NCBI RefSeq assembly: GCF_000463015.1
Contig: NC_022247.1
Span: forward strand, 2,170,001 to 2,234,000
Source: Variovorax paradoxus B4
GTDB taxonomy: Bacteria > Pseudomonadota > Gammaproteobacteria > Burkholderiales > Burkholderiaceae_C
Direction of reading: 5' to 3'
DNA: 64,000 nt
This document shows positions 45,154-53,437 of the stretch, in pieces. Both the position numbers and the translations under genes were made by a program. The notes beneath the pieces are model-generated. The model was not told the DNA's origin and ran no database searches. It worked only from the letters and a program-made list of their open reading frames with translations. The first letter of the stretch is position 1. Every line of letters begins with the position of its first letter.

Positions 45154-45583
45154 GGCGGCCCTCCGCATCGATGACCATCTCGCCGTCTTCCTTGGTGAAC
45201 GGGCCTTTTTGCGGCAAGGGCAGGATGTCGAGCACTTCCTCGGAAGGGCGGCACAGGCGCGTGCCGATCGGCGTGACGACGATGGGGCGGTTGATGAGGA
45301 TCGGATGCGCGAGCATGAAGTCGAGCAGCTGATCGTCGGACCATTTGGCATCGTCGAGCCCGAGTTCGTCGTAGGGCGTGCCCTTGCGGCGCAGCAGCGC
45401 GCGCGGCGCCATGGCCATGGCGGCGAGCAGTTCGCGCAGCGTTTCCTTGGCGGGCGGGGTCTTCAGGTATTCGATGACCCGGGGCTCTTCGCCGCTGTTG
45501 CGGATCATCGCCAGCGTGTTGCGCGAGGTGCCGCACGCGGGGTTGTGAAAGATCGTGATGGAGGAAGGATTTGTCGATTGCAT
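45134..45583 (-). CDS. arsC: Glutaredoxin-dependent arsenate reductase
   Basis: A 149-residue ArsC of the plasmid R773 type. The catalytic cysteine is in [18 protein letters not shown], and the arginine-bearing block [20 protein letters not shown] is complete. It reduces arsenate to arsenite for Acr3. It is mechanistically different from the two phosphatase-type arsC genes on the other arm, so the locus encodes three arsenate reductases of two families. Start ATG 45583, only 29 bp from arsR. Confidence 0.95.
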   Translation of the reverse strand: MQSTNPSSITIFHNPACGTSRNTLAMIRNSGEEPRVIEYLKTPPAKETLRELLAAMAMAPRALLRRKGTPYDELGLDDAKWSDDQLLDFMLAHPILINRPIVVTPIGTRLCRPSEEVLDILPLPQKGPFTKEDGEMVIDAEGRRVDRAA

Positions 45584-45613
45584 TCCTGCGATTATGCAAC
45601 TATTATTGAACGA
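45578..45613. promoter_or_regulatory. Very compact divergent ars promoter region
   Basis: Between arsC and arsR there are 29 bp. On the plus strand TTGCAT (45578-45583), 17 bp and TATTAT (45601-45606) place +1 near the arsR ATG at 45613. On the minus strand CATAAT (45596-45591) lies just before the arsC ATG. An imperfect repeat (TTCAA facing TGCAA on the minus strand) overlaps both and may be the ArsR operator. Confidence 0.45.
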
Positions 45614-45936
45614 TGGAAGAACAGGACATCGTCAGATCCCTTGCCGCGCTGGCCCAGCCGGTGCGCCTTCAGGTTTTCCGCGCCCTGGTGGTTGCGGGCC
45701 CGGCGGGGCTCACGCCCGGCGCGCTGGTCGAGGCGCTCGACGTGCAGGCCACCAGCCTGTCGTTCCATCTGAAGGAGCTGACCCATTCGGGGCTGGTGAC
45801 GCAGGAGCGCAGCGGCCGTAACCTGATCTACCGCGCGGCGTTCGAGCAGATGAACGCGCTGATCGGGTACCTCACTGAGAACTGCTGCCAGGGCGAGGCT
45901 TGCCTGCCCCAGGCGGCCCAGGCTTGTCCATGCTGA
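45613..45936 (+). CDS. arsR: ArsR-family arsenic-responsive repressor
   Basis: A 107-residue winged-helix repressor: RSLAALAQPVRLQVFRALVV, the recognition region ALDVQATSLSFHLKELTHSG, and wing GRNLIYRA. It lacks the ELCVCDL site of the R773 ArsR. Instead its C-terminus NCCQGEACLPQ resembles the Cys95-Cys96-Cys102 arsenite site of the Acidithiobacillus-type ArsR. It controls the divergent ars operons. No Shine-Dalgarno precedes ATG 45613, which fits a leaderless transcript. Confidence 0.93.
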   Translation: MEEQDIVRSLAALAQPVRLQVFRALVVAGPAGLTPGALVEALDVQATSLSFHLKELTHSGLVTQERSGRNLIYRAAFEQMNALIGYLTENCCQGEACLPQAAQACPC

Positions 45937-45946
45937 AGGAGAAACC

Positions 45947-46393
45947 ATGAAACGATTCCATGTGCATCTGAACGTCCAGGATCTGCCGGCGAGCATCGCC
46001 TTCTATTCCAGGCTTTTCGCCTCGGAGCCGGCGCGGGTGGAGAGCGACTACGCCAAGTGGATGCTCACCGATCCGCCGGTGAATTTTGCGGTGTCGACGC
46101 GCGCCAATTCGCTGGGCATCGACCATCTCGGACTGCAGGCCGAGAACGAGGAGGAACTCGCGGAACTCAAGGCCCGCGTCGCGGACGCCCAGATCGAAAC
46201 CTTCGACGAAGGCGCCACCACCTGCTGCTACGCACGCAGCGAAAAGCACTGGATCACCGATCCGCAGGGCATTGCCTGGGAGCACTTCCACACGCTGGGC
46301 AATGTGCCGGTGTATGGCGAGAAGAGGGCGGTTGCGAGCCGGAAGACTGCGTGCTGCGCACCTGGGACGCGCGAGGCGAACTGCCATGGCTGA
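45947..46393 (+). CDS. arsI: ArsI-type C-As lyase (VOC fold)
   Basis: A 148-residue VOC metalloenzyme. Family marks are FHVHLNVQDLPASIAFYSRL (metal His), GIDHLGLQAENEEELAEL, and the vicinal-thiol block TTCCYARSEKHWITDPQGIA followed by WEHFHT. The Cys pair binds trivalent organoarsenicals, whose C-As bond is cleaved with oxygen and Fe(II). The tail after VPVYGE contains a further Cys pair (KTACCAPGT). AAGGAG precedes the ATG. A CadI/cadmium-type role is the alternative name in this family. Confidence 0.9.
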   Translation: MKRFHVHLNVQDLPASIAFYSRLFASEPARVESDYAKWMLTDPPVNFAVSTRANSLGIDHLGLQAENEEELAELKARVADAQIETFDEGATTCCYARSEKHWITDPQGIAWEHFHTLGNVPVYGEKRAVASRKTACCAPGTREANCHG

Positions 46394-46895
46394 AAGAATC
46401 TACAACGTGCTCTTCGTGTGCACGGGCAACTCCGCGCGATCGATCATGGCCGAAGGCCTGCTCAACCACATGGGCGAAGGCCGGTTCAAGGCGTATTCGG
46501 CGGGCAGCCATCCGACGGGCAGGGTCAGCCCGCAGGCGCTGCGCACGCTCCAGAGGCTGCGGCTTCCCGCAGAGGGCTACCGCAGCAAGAACTGGGACGA
46601 GTTCGCCGGGCCCGGCGCCCCCGCCATGGACTTCGTGCTGACGGTTTGCGACAAGGCTGCGGGCGAGGTGTGCCCGGTATGGCCGGGCCAGCCGATGACG
46701 GCCCATTGGGGTGTGGCCGATCCCGCGGCTTTCGAGGGCTCGGAAGAAGCGACCGAGCGCCAGTTCATGGACACGGCGCTGACCTTGAAGCGCCGCATCG
46801 AGCTGATGCTGGCGCTGCCGCTCGCGCGGCTCGATGCCATGGCCATCCAGCGCGAGATGCGCGACATCGGCAGGGTCCAGAAGGCTGCGCCATGA
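46386..46895 (+). CDS. arsC: Phosphatase-type arsenate reductase, first copy
   Basis: A 169-residue low-molecular-weight-phosphatase-fold ArsC. The P-loop is LFVCTGNSARSIMAEGLLN near the N-terminus; SAGSHPTGRVSPQALRTL and FVLTVCDKAAGEVCPVWPG carry the further redox cysteines. It starts inside the end of arsI (8-bp overlap) and its stop overlaps the next arsC (ATGA). It is similar to but distinct from its neighbour, so the tandem is an old duplication. Confidence 0.92.
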   Translation: MAERIYNVLFVCTGNSARSIMAEGLLNHMGEGRFKAYSAGSHPTGRVSPQALRTLQRLRLPAEGYRSKNWDEFAGPGAPAMDFVLTVCDKAAGEVCPVWPGQPMTAHWGVADPAAFEGSEEATERQFMDTALTLKRRIELMLALPLARLDAMAIQREMRDIGRVQKAAP

Positions 46896-47386
46896 CGGTC
46901 AACGTGTTGATCCTGTGCACGCACAACTCGGCCCGCAGCGTGCTCGCCGAAGGCATGCTCAACCACCTAGCGCGAAAGGCGGGCAGGGACGTGCGGGCCT
47001 ACAGCGCCGGCAGCGCGCCGAGCGGGCGCCTGAACCCTTTCGCGCTCGAGGCGCTCGCCAATGCGGGGGTCGACGTGTCGGCCTGCCGCAGCAAGAGCTG
47101 GGACGAGTTCGTGGGCGAAGACAAGCCGGCCATGCGCATCGTCATCACCGTGTGCGACAGTGCCGCGCAGGAAGCCTGCCCGTACTGGCCCGGCAGCCCG
47201 GTGAAGGTGCACTGGGGCTACCCCGATCCGTCGAATGCGCCCGGCGGCGACGAAGGCAAGCGGGTGGCCTTCGAACTGACGCGCCAGGCGCTCGCCTATC
47301 GCCTCGTGCAGCTGCTGGCCCTGCCGATCGAGACGATGGCGGACTCCGAACTCCAGGCGGCGCTGGCCGCGATTTCCGAAAGCTGA
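46892..47386 (+). CDS. arsC: Phosphatase-type arsenate reductase, second copy
   Basis: A 164-residue ArsC of the same fold as the upstream gene. Its P-loop is LILCTHNSARSVLAEGMLNH, with histidine at the third position as in thioredoxin- or glutathione-linked ArsC enzymes. Other conserved blocks are YSAGSAPSGRLNPFALEALA, CRSKSWDEF and VITVCDSAAQEACPYWPGSP. Start ATG 46892 overlaps the previous stop. It immediately precedes acr3, completing reduction and export. Confidence 0.93.
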   Translation: MTVNVLILCTHNSARSVLAEGMLNHLARKAGRDVRAYSAGSAPSGRLNPFALEALANAGVDVSACRSKSWDEFVGEDKPAMRIVITVCDSAAQEACPYWPGSPVKVHWGYPDPSNAPGGDEGKRVAFELTRQALAYRLVQLLALPIETMADSELQAALAAISES

Positions 47387-47393
47387 CTTTTCC

Positions 47394-48479
47394 ATGAGCT
47401 CCCATACCGCCACCGCCGCCGCTGCATCGTCCGCACCGCCACCCGCCATCGGCTTCTTCGAGCGCTACCTCACGATCTGGGTTGCGCTGTGCATCGTGGT
47501 GGGCATTGCGCTGGGCCAGTGGCTGCCGGGCGTGTTCCGCGGCATTGCCGCGCTCGAGGTGGCCAAGGTCAACGTGCCGGTCGGCGTGCTGATCTGGGTG
47601 ATGATCATCCCGATGCTGCTGAAGATCGACTTCGCGGCGCTCGGGCAGGTGAAGGCGCACTGGCGCGGCATCGGCGTCACGCTCTTCATCAACTGGGCCG
47701 TGAAGCCGTTCTCGATGGCGCTGCTGGGCTGGATCTTCATCCGCCACGTGTTCGCGCCGCTGCTTGCGCCGACGCAGCTCGACAGCTACATCGCGGGCCT
47801 GATCCTGCTGGCGGCGGCGCCCTGCACGGCGATGGTGTTCGTGTGGAGCCAGCTGTGCAAGGGCGACCCGTACTTCACGCTGTCGCAGGTGGCGCTCAAC
47901 GACGCGATCATGGTGGTGGCCTTCGCGCCCGTGGTCGCTCTGCTGCTCGGGCTGTCGTCGATCACGGTGCCCTGGGACACGCTGCTGACTTCGGTGGGCC
48001 TGTACATCGTGGTGCCGGTGATCATCGCGCAACTGCTGCGCAAGCACCTGCTCAAGAAGGGCACGGCGCACTTCCAGGCGGCGGCGGCGCGGCTCGGGCC
48101 ATGGTCGATCTCGGCGCTGCTGCTGACGCTGGTGCTGCTGTTCGCCTTCCAGGGCGAGGCCATCATCCGGCAGCCGCTGGTGATCGCACTGCTCGCGGTG
48201 CCCATCCTGATCCAGGTGTTCCTGAACTCGGGGCTGGCCTATGTGCTCAATCGCAAGCTGGGCGTGGCGCACTGCGTGGCCGGCCCGTCGGCGCTGATCG
48301 GCGCCAGCAATTTCTTCGAGCTCGCGGTGGCCACGGCCATCAGCCTGTTCGGCTTCCAGTCGGGCGCCGCGCTGGCCACGGTGGTGGGCGTGCTGATCGA
48401 GGTGCCGGTGATGCTGCTGGTGGTCGCGGTGGTCAACCGGTCGCAGGGCTGGTACGAAAGAGGCGCGAAGGCGGGCTGA
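47394..48479 (+). CDS. acr3: Acr3-family arsenite efflux permease
   Basis: A 361-residue BART-superfamily transporter with ten membrane segments. The region NVPVGVLIWVMIIPMLLKID, MVFVWSQLCKGDPYFTLSQV with the essential Cys, and SALIGASNFFELAVATAISL are characteristic of Acr3. It extrudes arsenite made by the reductases encoded just upstream. It starts eight bases after arsC. Confidence 0.95.
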   Translation: MSSHTATAAAASSAPPPAIGFFERYLTIWVALCIVVGIALGQWLPGVFRGIAALEVAKVNVPVGVLIWVMIIPMLLKIDFAALGQVKAHWRGIGVTLFINWAVKPFSMALLGWIFIRHVFAPLLAPTQLDSYIAGLILLAAAPCTAMVFVWSQLCKGDPYFTLSQVALNDAIMVVAFAPVVALLLGLSSITVPWDTLLTSVGLYIVVPVIIAQLLRKHLLKKGTAHFQAAAARLGPWSISALLLTLVLLFAFQGEAIIRQPLVIALLAVPILIQVFLNSGLAYVLNRKLGVAHCVAGPSALIGASNFFELAVATAISLFGFQSGAALATVVGVLIEVPVMLLVVAVVNRSQGWYERGAKAG

Positions 48480-48501
48480 CCGGCGCCGAGGCCGCCACGG
48501 C

Positions 48502-49695
48502 ATGACGCCCGCATCCCGCCGGGCGCTGACGGTGTCGGCGCTCGGAACGGCGCAGACGCTCTCCTGGGCCTCGTCGTACTACCTGCCCGCCATGCTGGCC
48601 GCGCCCATCGCGCGCGACCTCGGCGCGCCGTCGTTCATCGTGTTTGCCGCGTTCTCCTTGGCGCTGGTGGTGTCGGCCGCGCTGGGGCCCTTTGCCGGCA
48701 AGGCGATCGACCGGTTCGGCGGACGGCCCGTGCTGATGGGCAGCAACCTCGTCTTTGCCGCGGGCCTGCTGGCACTGTCGCAGGCCGCGAGCGTTCCGTG
48801 GCTGATGGCCGCGTGGGGCCTGATCGGCGTCGCGATGGGCAGCGGGCTGTACGAGGCGGCTTTTGCCACGGTGGTGCGCATTCACGGCGCCGACTCGCGC
48901 GGCGCCATCACGGGCATCACCCTGTTCGCGGGATTTGCCAGCACGGTGGGCTGGCCGTTGACGGCGTTTCTCGAAGCGCACTGCGGCTGGCGCGGCGCAT
49001 GCATGGCCTGGGCGGGCCTGCACCTGGTGCTGGGGCTGCCGCTGAATGCCATCGTTCCGAGGGTGCGGGAGGCCGCGGCGCAGCGGCTTCCCGAGGCCGG
49101 GCAAGCCGCCGCGCCGGCGCCTGGCAGGGCCCGGCCGCGAAGGACGGAAATTTTGCTGGCCTATGTCTTTGCCGTCGGGTGGTTCGTCAGCACGGCCATG
49201 GCGGCGCATCTGCCGAGCCTGCTGCACGCGAGCGGGGTGTCGGCGATGGCCGCGGTTTCCATTGCCGCGCTGGTGGGGCCGGCGCAGGTGGCGGGCCGCC
49301 TGCTGGAGTTCGGTTTTCTCAGGCGTGCGCCGGCGCTGCTGTCGGCGCGGATCGCCGCTCTGGCGCATCCGCTGGGGGTGGCCGCGCTGTTGATGTTCGG
49401 TGCGCCGGCGGCCATGGTCTTTGCCGTGCTGCATGGCGCCGGGAACGGCATTCTCACGATCGCGGTCGGGACGCTGCCCTTGCTGCTGTTCGGCCCCCAG
49501 GGCTACGGCGGGCGGCAGGGCCTGCTGATGGTGCCCGCGCGGCTGCTGCAGGCCGGTGCGCCGTTCCTGTTCGGCTTGCTCGTGCAGGGCTGGGGCGAGC
49601 GCGCGCTGTGGGCTTCGGCGTTCCTCGGGCTCACGGCGGCCGGCGCGCTGATGTGCATCTCGGTGCCGGGCGCGCCTCGAAGCGACCGCCGCTGA
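48502..49695 (+). CDS. Major facilitator superfamily transporter linked to the ars operon
   Basis: A 397-residue MFS protein with 12 predicted helices and a basic, Ala/Pro-rich central loop near residue 200. The 2-3 loop reads PFAGKAIDRFGGRPVLMGSN, the canonical MFS motif A. It follows acr3 by 22 bp on the same strand. MFS proteins in ars operons export trivalent or organic arsenicals in some species (ArsK, ArsJ), but I cannot assign it to either. Confidence 0.82.
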   Translation: MTPASRRALTVSALGTAQTLSWASSYYLPAMLAAPIARDLGAPSFIVFAAFSLALVVSAALGPFAGKAIDRFGGRPVLMGSNLVFAAGLLALSQAASVPWLMAAWGLIGVAMGSGLYEAAFATVVRIHGADSRGAITGITLFAGFASTVGWPLTAFLEAHCGWRGACMAWAGLHLVLGLPLNAIVPRVREAAAQRLPEAGQAAAPAPGRARPRRTEILLAYVFAVGWFVSTAMAAHLPSLLHASGVSAMAAVSIAALVGPAQVAGRLLEFGFLRRAPALLSARIAALAHPLGVAALLMFGAPAAMVFAVLHGAGNGILTIAVGTLPLLLFGPQGYGGRQGLLMVPARLLQAGAPFLFGLLVQGWGERALWASAFLGLTAAGALMCISVPGAPRSDRR

Positions 49696-49805
49696 AGGCT
49701 TTTCAACGGTTTGCGGCTTCTCGCGGGGAGCGTGTTCTCCGACAGGGGCCTGGCGGCTTTGGAGCCATGATCCGGGCAGCCCCGCTTGTGTTCAACGCAG
49801 CGCCC

Positions 49806-50588
49806 ATGAAGATCGCGACCTTCAACGTCAATGGCATCAACAGCCGGCTTGCGCTTGTGCTGGCGTGGCTGGCCGAGTCCCGCCCGGACGTGGCCTGCCT
49901 GCAGGAGCTGAAATCCCCGGACCAGAACTTTCCCGCCGCGGCCATTCGCGAGGCGGGCTACGGCGTGCTGTTCCACGGCCAGCGCGCATGGAACGGCGTG
50001 GCCATTCTGGCGCGTGGAAGGGAGCCGATCGAAACCGGCCGCGGGCTCGACGGAAACTCCGAAGACAGCCAGAGCCGCTATCTCGAAGCCGTGGTGGGCG
50101 GCGTGATCGTCGGCTGCCTGTACCTGCCCAACGGCAATCCGCAGCCCGGCCCCAAGTTCGACTACAAGCTCGAATGGTTCGAGCGGCTGAACGCCCATGC
50201 GCGCCTTCTCTACGGCTGCGGCATGCCGGCGGTGCTGGCCGGCGACTTCAACGTGGTGCCCACCGATGCGGACATCTACAACCCCGCGTCATGGCAGGAC
50301 GACGCACTGCTGCAGCCGGAAAGCCGCGCGGCCTTCGCCCGCCTGCTGAAGCAAGGATGGACCGACGCGATCCGTGCGCGCCATCCCGACGAAGCGATCT
50401 ACACCTATTGGGACTACTGGCGCAACCGCTGGCCGCGCAATGCGGGCCTGCGCATCGACCACCTGCTGCTCAACCGCGAACTCGCACCCTTGCTGACCGA
50501 TGCGAACGTGGACCGCGAAGTGCGCGGCCGGCCCGGGGCGAGCGACCACGCGCCGGTCTGGGTCGAGCTCGACCTGCCCGCATGCTGA
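49806..50588 (+). CDS. xthA: Exodeoxyribonuclease III
   Basis: A 260-residue AP endonuclease/3'-exonuclease of base-excision repair. Active-site motifs: KIATFNVNGINSR, DVACLQELKSPDQ (metal Glu), GDFNVVPTDADIY (Asp, Asn) and the C-terminal SDHAPVWVEL (Asp-His). Start ATG 49806 matches the family; the frame continues far upstream in the MFS gene's shadow. It may be read through from the ars operon or have its own promoter in the 110-bp gap. Confidence 0.95.
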   Translation: MKIATFNVNGINSRLALVLAWLAESRPDVACLQELKSPDQNFPAAAIREAGYGVLFHGQRAWNGVAILARGREPIETGRGLDGNSEDSQSRYLEAVVGGVIVGCLYLPNGNPQPGPKFDYKLEWFERLNAHARLLYGCGMPAVLAGDFNVVPTDADIYNPASWQDDALLQPESRAAFARLLKQGWTDAIRARHPDEAIYTYWDYWRNRWPRNAGLRIDHLLLNRELAPLLTDANVDREVRGRPGASDHAPVWVELDLPAC

Positions 50589-50602
50589 TCAAGGAGGCCG
50601 CC

Positions 50603-50683
50603 ATGGATGAAGGAGTTACATTTACGTACTTATCGAGCTGCCTGAACGACCCGGCCCCTTTCCCGCGAGATCCACTCCAGTGA
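50603..50683 (+). CDS. 26-codon mini-ORF coupled to the EAL gene
   Basis: ATG 50603 has an ideal AAGGAGG five bases upstream (50591-50597). The frame encodes a short peptide, DEGVTFTYLSSCLNDPAPFP and six further residues, that stops at TGA 50683. The EAL gene's GTG (50680) overlaps that stop as GTGA. The EAL gene itself has no strong Shine-Dalgarno, so the mini-ORF probably serves translational coupling. The peptide shows no recognisable motif. Confidence 0.5.
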   Translation: MDEGVTFTYLSSCLNDPAPFPRDPLQ

Positions 50684-51426
50684 CCATTGGAACAACGGCA
50701 GATGCTTGCTTTCCCGGCTTCGATGACGGGTTCGTCATGGCTTTCCAGCCGATCGTGGATTTCGAGCGGCGCGAAGTCTTCGCGCACGAAGCCCTGGTGC
50801 GCGGCACGTCGGGCGAGGGCGCCTTCGAGGTTCTGTCGCGCGTGAACCCGCGCCAGCGTTTCGCGTTTCACGAGGCATGCCGCGTGAAAGCCATCGAGAC
50901 CGCCTCCGCGCTGGGCATGGAGACGCGGCTGAGCCTCAACATCCTGCCCAACGACGTGGCCGAGCGGCAGGCCGAGTGCTTTCATACCGCCATGGTGGCC
51001 GCGCAGCGCTGCAATTTTCCGGTGAACCACCTGATGTTCGAGATCACCGAAGGCGAACGCGTGGCGGACCTGCCTGCGCTGGCGGCGGTGTTCCGCACCT
51101 ACAAGGACTACGGCTTCACCTCCGCCATCGACGACTTCGGCGCCGCCTATGCGGGCTTCGAGCTTCTGGCCGGATTCCAGCCCGACGTGGTGAAGATCGA
51201 CATGGGCCTGGTGCGCAACATCCACAACGACCCGGTTCGGCTCAGCATCGTGAAGGGCTTCGTGGGCACCTGCGACGAGCTCGGCATCCGGGTGGTGGCG
51301 GAAGGCGTCGAGGCTTCGCAGGAGGTCCACGCCCTCCGGTCGCTGGGCGTGGGCCTGTTCCAGGGCTACCTGTTCGCCAGGCCCGGCATCGCCATGCTGC
51401 CGGCCGTGGCGTGGGACGCCGCCTGA
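50680..51426 (+). CDS. Stand-alone EAL-domain c-di-GMP phosphodiesterase
   Basis: A 248-residue protein consisting of one EAL domain. The catalytic and loop residues appear intact: EALVRG, LSLNILPND (Asn), MFEITEGER (Glu), AIDDFGAAYAGFELL (Asp pair), DVVKIDMGLV (Lys), VAEGVEASQE (Glu) and LFQGYLFARP. It should linearise c-di-GMP. It starts with GTG and relies on the overlapping mini-ORF for translation. It lies next to a c-di-GMP-binding-type ATPase gene and a GGDEF gene. Confidence 0.9.
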   Translation: MTIGTTADACFPGFDDGFVMAFQPIVDFERREVFAHEALVRGTSGEGAFEVLSRVNPRQRFAFHEACRVKAIETASALGMETRLSLNILPNDVAERQAECFHTAMVAAQRCNFPVNHLMFEITEGERVADLPALAAVFRTYKDYGFTSAIDDFGAAYAGFELLAGFQPDVVKIDMGLVRNIHNDPVRLSIVKGFVGTCDELGIRVVAEGVEASQEVHALRSLGVGLFQGYLFARPGIAMLPAVAWDAA

Positions 51427-51435
51427 GGCGCCGCC

Positions 51436-53328
51436 TCACACGTTGCTGGTTGCACGGACCTCCTCGATGGTGGTCTGCCCCGACAGGACCTTGTCGATGC
51501 CGTCCTGGCGCAGGGTGCGCATGCCTTCGCGCATGGCGGCTTCCTGCAGTTCCTCGGCGCGGGCGCCGCCCTGGACCAGGCGGCGCAGCGTCCTGGAGAT
51601 CACCATCAGTTCGTGGATGCCGACGCGGCCGCTGAAGCCGGTGTTGTCGCAGTGCGGGCATCCGCTGCTCGTGAAGGCCTGCAGCTGGCCGTCGCGGCCG
51701 TGGTGGCTGTGCCAGGTCTTGCGCACGGTCTCGCGTTCGTCGGGCGCCTCCTGCCCCGCGAACGAGTGCATGTAGTCGGCCAACAGTTCCTCGATCTCCT
51801 CGGGGCGCAGGGGGCGGCTCTGCAGGCAATGGCTGCAGAGGCGGCGCACCAGCCGCTGCGCCAGCACCGCCAGCAGCGAGTCCGCGAAGTTGAAGGGGTC
51901 CATTCCCATGTCCAGCAGCCGCGTCACGGTTTCGGGCGCGCTGTTGGTGTGCAGCGTGGAAAGCACCAGATGACCCGTGAGCGACGCCTCGATGGCCGTC
52001 TTGGCCGTTTCCTCGTCGCGGATTTCGCCGACCATGATCACGTCCGGATCGGCGCGCACGAAGGCCCGCAGCGCCTTGGCAAAGGTCCAGTCGATGCGCG
52101 GATTCACCTGCACCTGGCGCAGGCCGGGCTGGGTGATTTCGATCGGGTCTTCGGCGGTCCAGATCTTTCGCTCCGGCGTGTTGATGTGCATCAGGGCCGA
52201 ATGCAGCGTGGTGGTCTTGCCCGAACCCGTGGGCCCGACGCACAGCACCATGCCGTAGGGGCGCTCCACGGCCTTGGTGAGCTCCGAGAGATTGCGCGGC
52301 GAAAACCCGAGCTTGTCCAGCGCAATGGGCTTGGCCGAGGCCAGGATGCGCATCACCACGTCTTCCAGCCCGTTGGCGGTGGGAATGGTTGCCACGCGCA
52401 GCTCGATGCGGTGCTGCGGCGAGTACTTGGCGAAATTGATCTTCCCGTCCTGGGGCTTGCGCTTTTCGCTGATGTCCAGGTCGCACATGATCTTCACGCG
52501 CGCGACGACCGCGTTGCGGTAGCTGGCCGGCAGCTCCAGGTGGGTGTGCAGCCGCCCGTCGCGGCGAAACCGGATGCGGGTCTTTTCCTTGCCCGGATAG
52601 CTTTCGATGTGGATGTCCGAGACGCCTTCGCGGTGCGCGTCCACGATCATGCTGTTGATCATGCGCACCAGCGAGTTGTCCGATTGCTCGATGCCTTCTT
52701 CCTCGACGGCCGGCGCGGGACGTTCCTTCTCGAGCGTGACCAGCAGCTCGCTGGTGCCGGCGTTGCCCATGTCGAAGTCCAGCGGCCGCGAGGGATCGTG
52801 GACGATGGTCGGATCGACCGACTCGGTGCCGATCTTGCCGTAGGCCTTGTAGAGCACGGTGTCCAGGACCAGGCATTCGCCGATCACCGGCACCACCTTC
52901 ATCTGGGTGATGAACTCCACCTCGTCGATGGCCGCGTGGCGGCTGGCCGGATCGTCGAGCGCGACGATGAGGCGCCCCTGGTGGATCATGAGCGGCATCA
53001 CCTGCAGGCGCCGGGCGACCCCGTGGCTGATGGTGCGCAGGGCGTCCACGGCGGCCGGGAACTCATGCAGGTTCACGAGCGGGTAGCCCATCTTGCGCAC
53101 CAGCGCGGCCTGCAGCTGGGCCCGGGTCACCACGCCCATGCGAACCAGCGTCTCGCCCAGCGGCACGCTGCGGTCGAGCTGCTGCTGGGCCAGGCCGGCG
53201 CGCAGCTGCTCTTCGGTGAGCATGCCCAGGGCCATCAGGGCCTGGCCGATGCGCAGGATCGGCATGCGGCTTTGAACCTCCAGCGCGTGCAGCAGCTGCT
53301 CGGGCGTGACGACTTCGGTGGGGGACAT
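51436..53328 (-). CDS. GspE/PilB-type secretion ATPase with N-terminal MshEN c-di-GMP module
   Basis: A 630-residue ATPase of type II secretion or type IV pilus systems. Residues about 20-85 match the MshEN c-di-GMP-binding motif: RIGQALMALGMLTEEQLRAG, and after a short linker PLGETLVRMGVVTRAQLQAA. The motor has Walker A VGPTGSGKTTT, the Asp box WTAEDPIEI, Walker B DVIMVGEIRDEETA and the His box LSTLHTNSAPETV. A zinc tetracysteine (CSHC and CPHC) flanks residue 500. ATG 53328 is preceded by AGGAGA. No other secretion or pilus gene is nearby, so the machine it drives is elsewhere. Confidence 0.9.
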   Translation of the reverse strand: MSPTEVVTPEQLLHALEVQSRMPILRIGQALMALGMLTEEQLRAGLAQQQLDRSVPLGETLVRMGVVTRAQLQAALVRKMGYPLVNLHEFPAAVDALRTISHGVARRLQVMPLMIHQGRLIVALDDPASRHAAIDEVEFITQMKVVPVIGECLVLDTVLYKAYGKIGTESVDPTIVHDPSRPLDFDMGNAGTSELLVTLEKERPAPAVEEEGIEQSDNSLVRMINSMIVDAHREGVSDIHIESYPGKEKTRIRFRRDGRLHTHLELPASYRNAVVARVKIMCDLDISEKRKPQDGKINFAKYSPQHRIELRVATIPTANGLEDVVMRILASAKPIALDKLGFSPRNLSELTKAVERPYGMVLCVGPTGSGKTTTLHSALMHINTPERKIWTAEDPIEITQPGLRQVQVNPRIDWTFAKALRAFVRADPDVIMVGEIRDEETAKTAIEASLTGHLVLSTLHTNSAPETVTRLLDMGMDPFNFADSLLAVLAQRLVRRLCSHCLQSRPLRPEEIEELLADYMHSFAGQEAPDERETVRKTWHSHHGRDGQLQAFTSSGCPHCDNTGFSGRVGIHELMVISRTLRRLVQGGARAEELQEAAMREGMRTLRQDGIDKVLSGQTTIEEVRATSNV

Positions 53329-53437
53329 GAAATGGGTTCTCCTGTGAGAGGGATTCTGAGGCCGCCGGGGCGGGCTTGTCAGCAGGGATGCGCCCGCTGC
53401 GGTGGACGAAGGCCATGCGCAACCGCAACCAAAGTTC

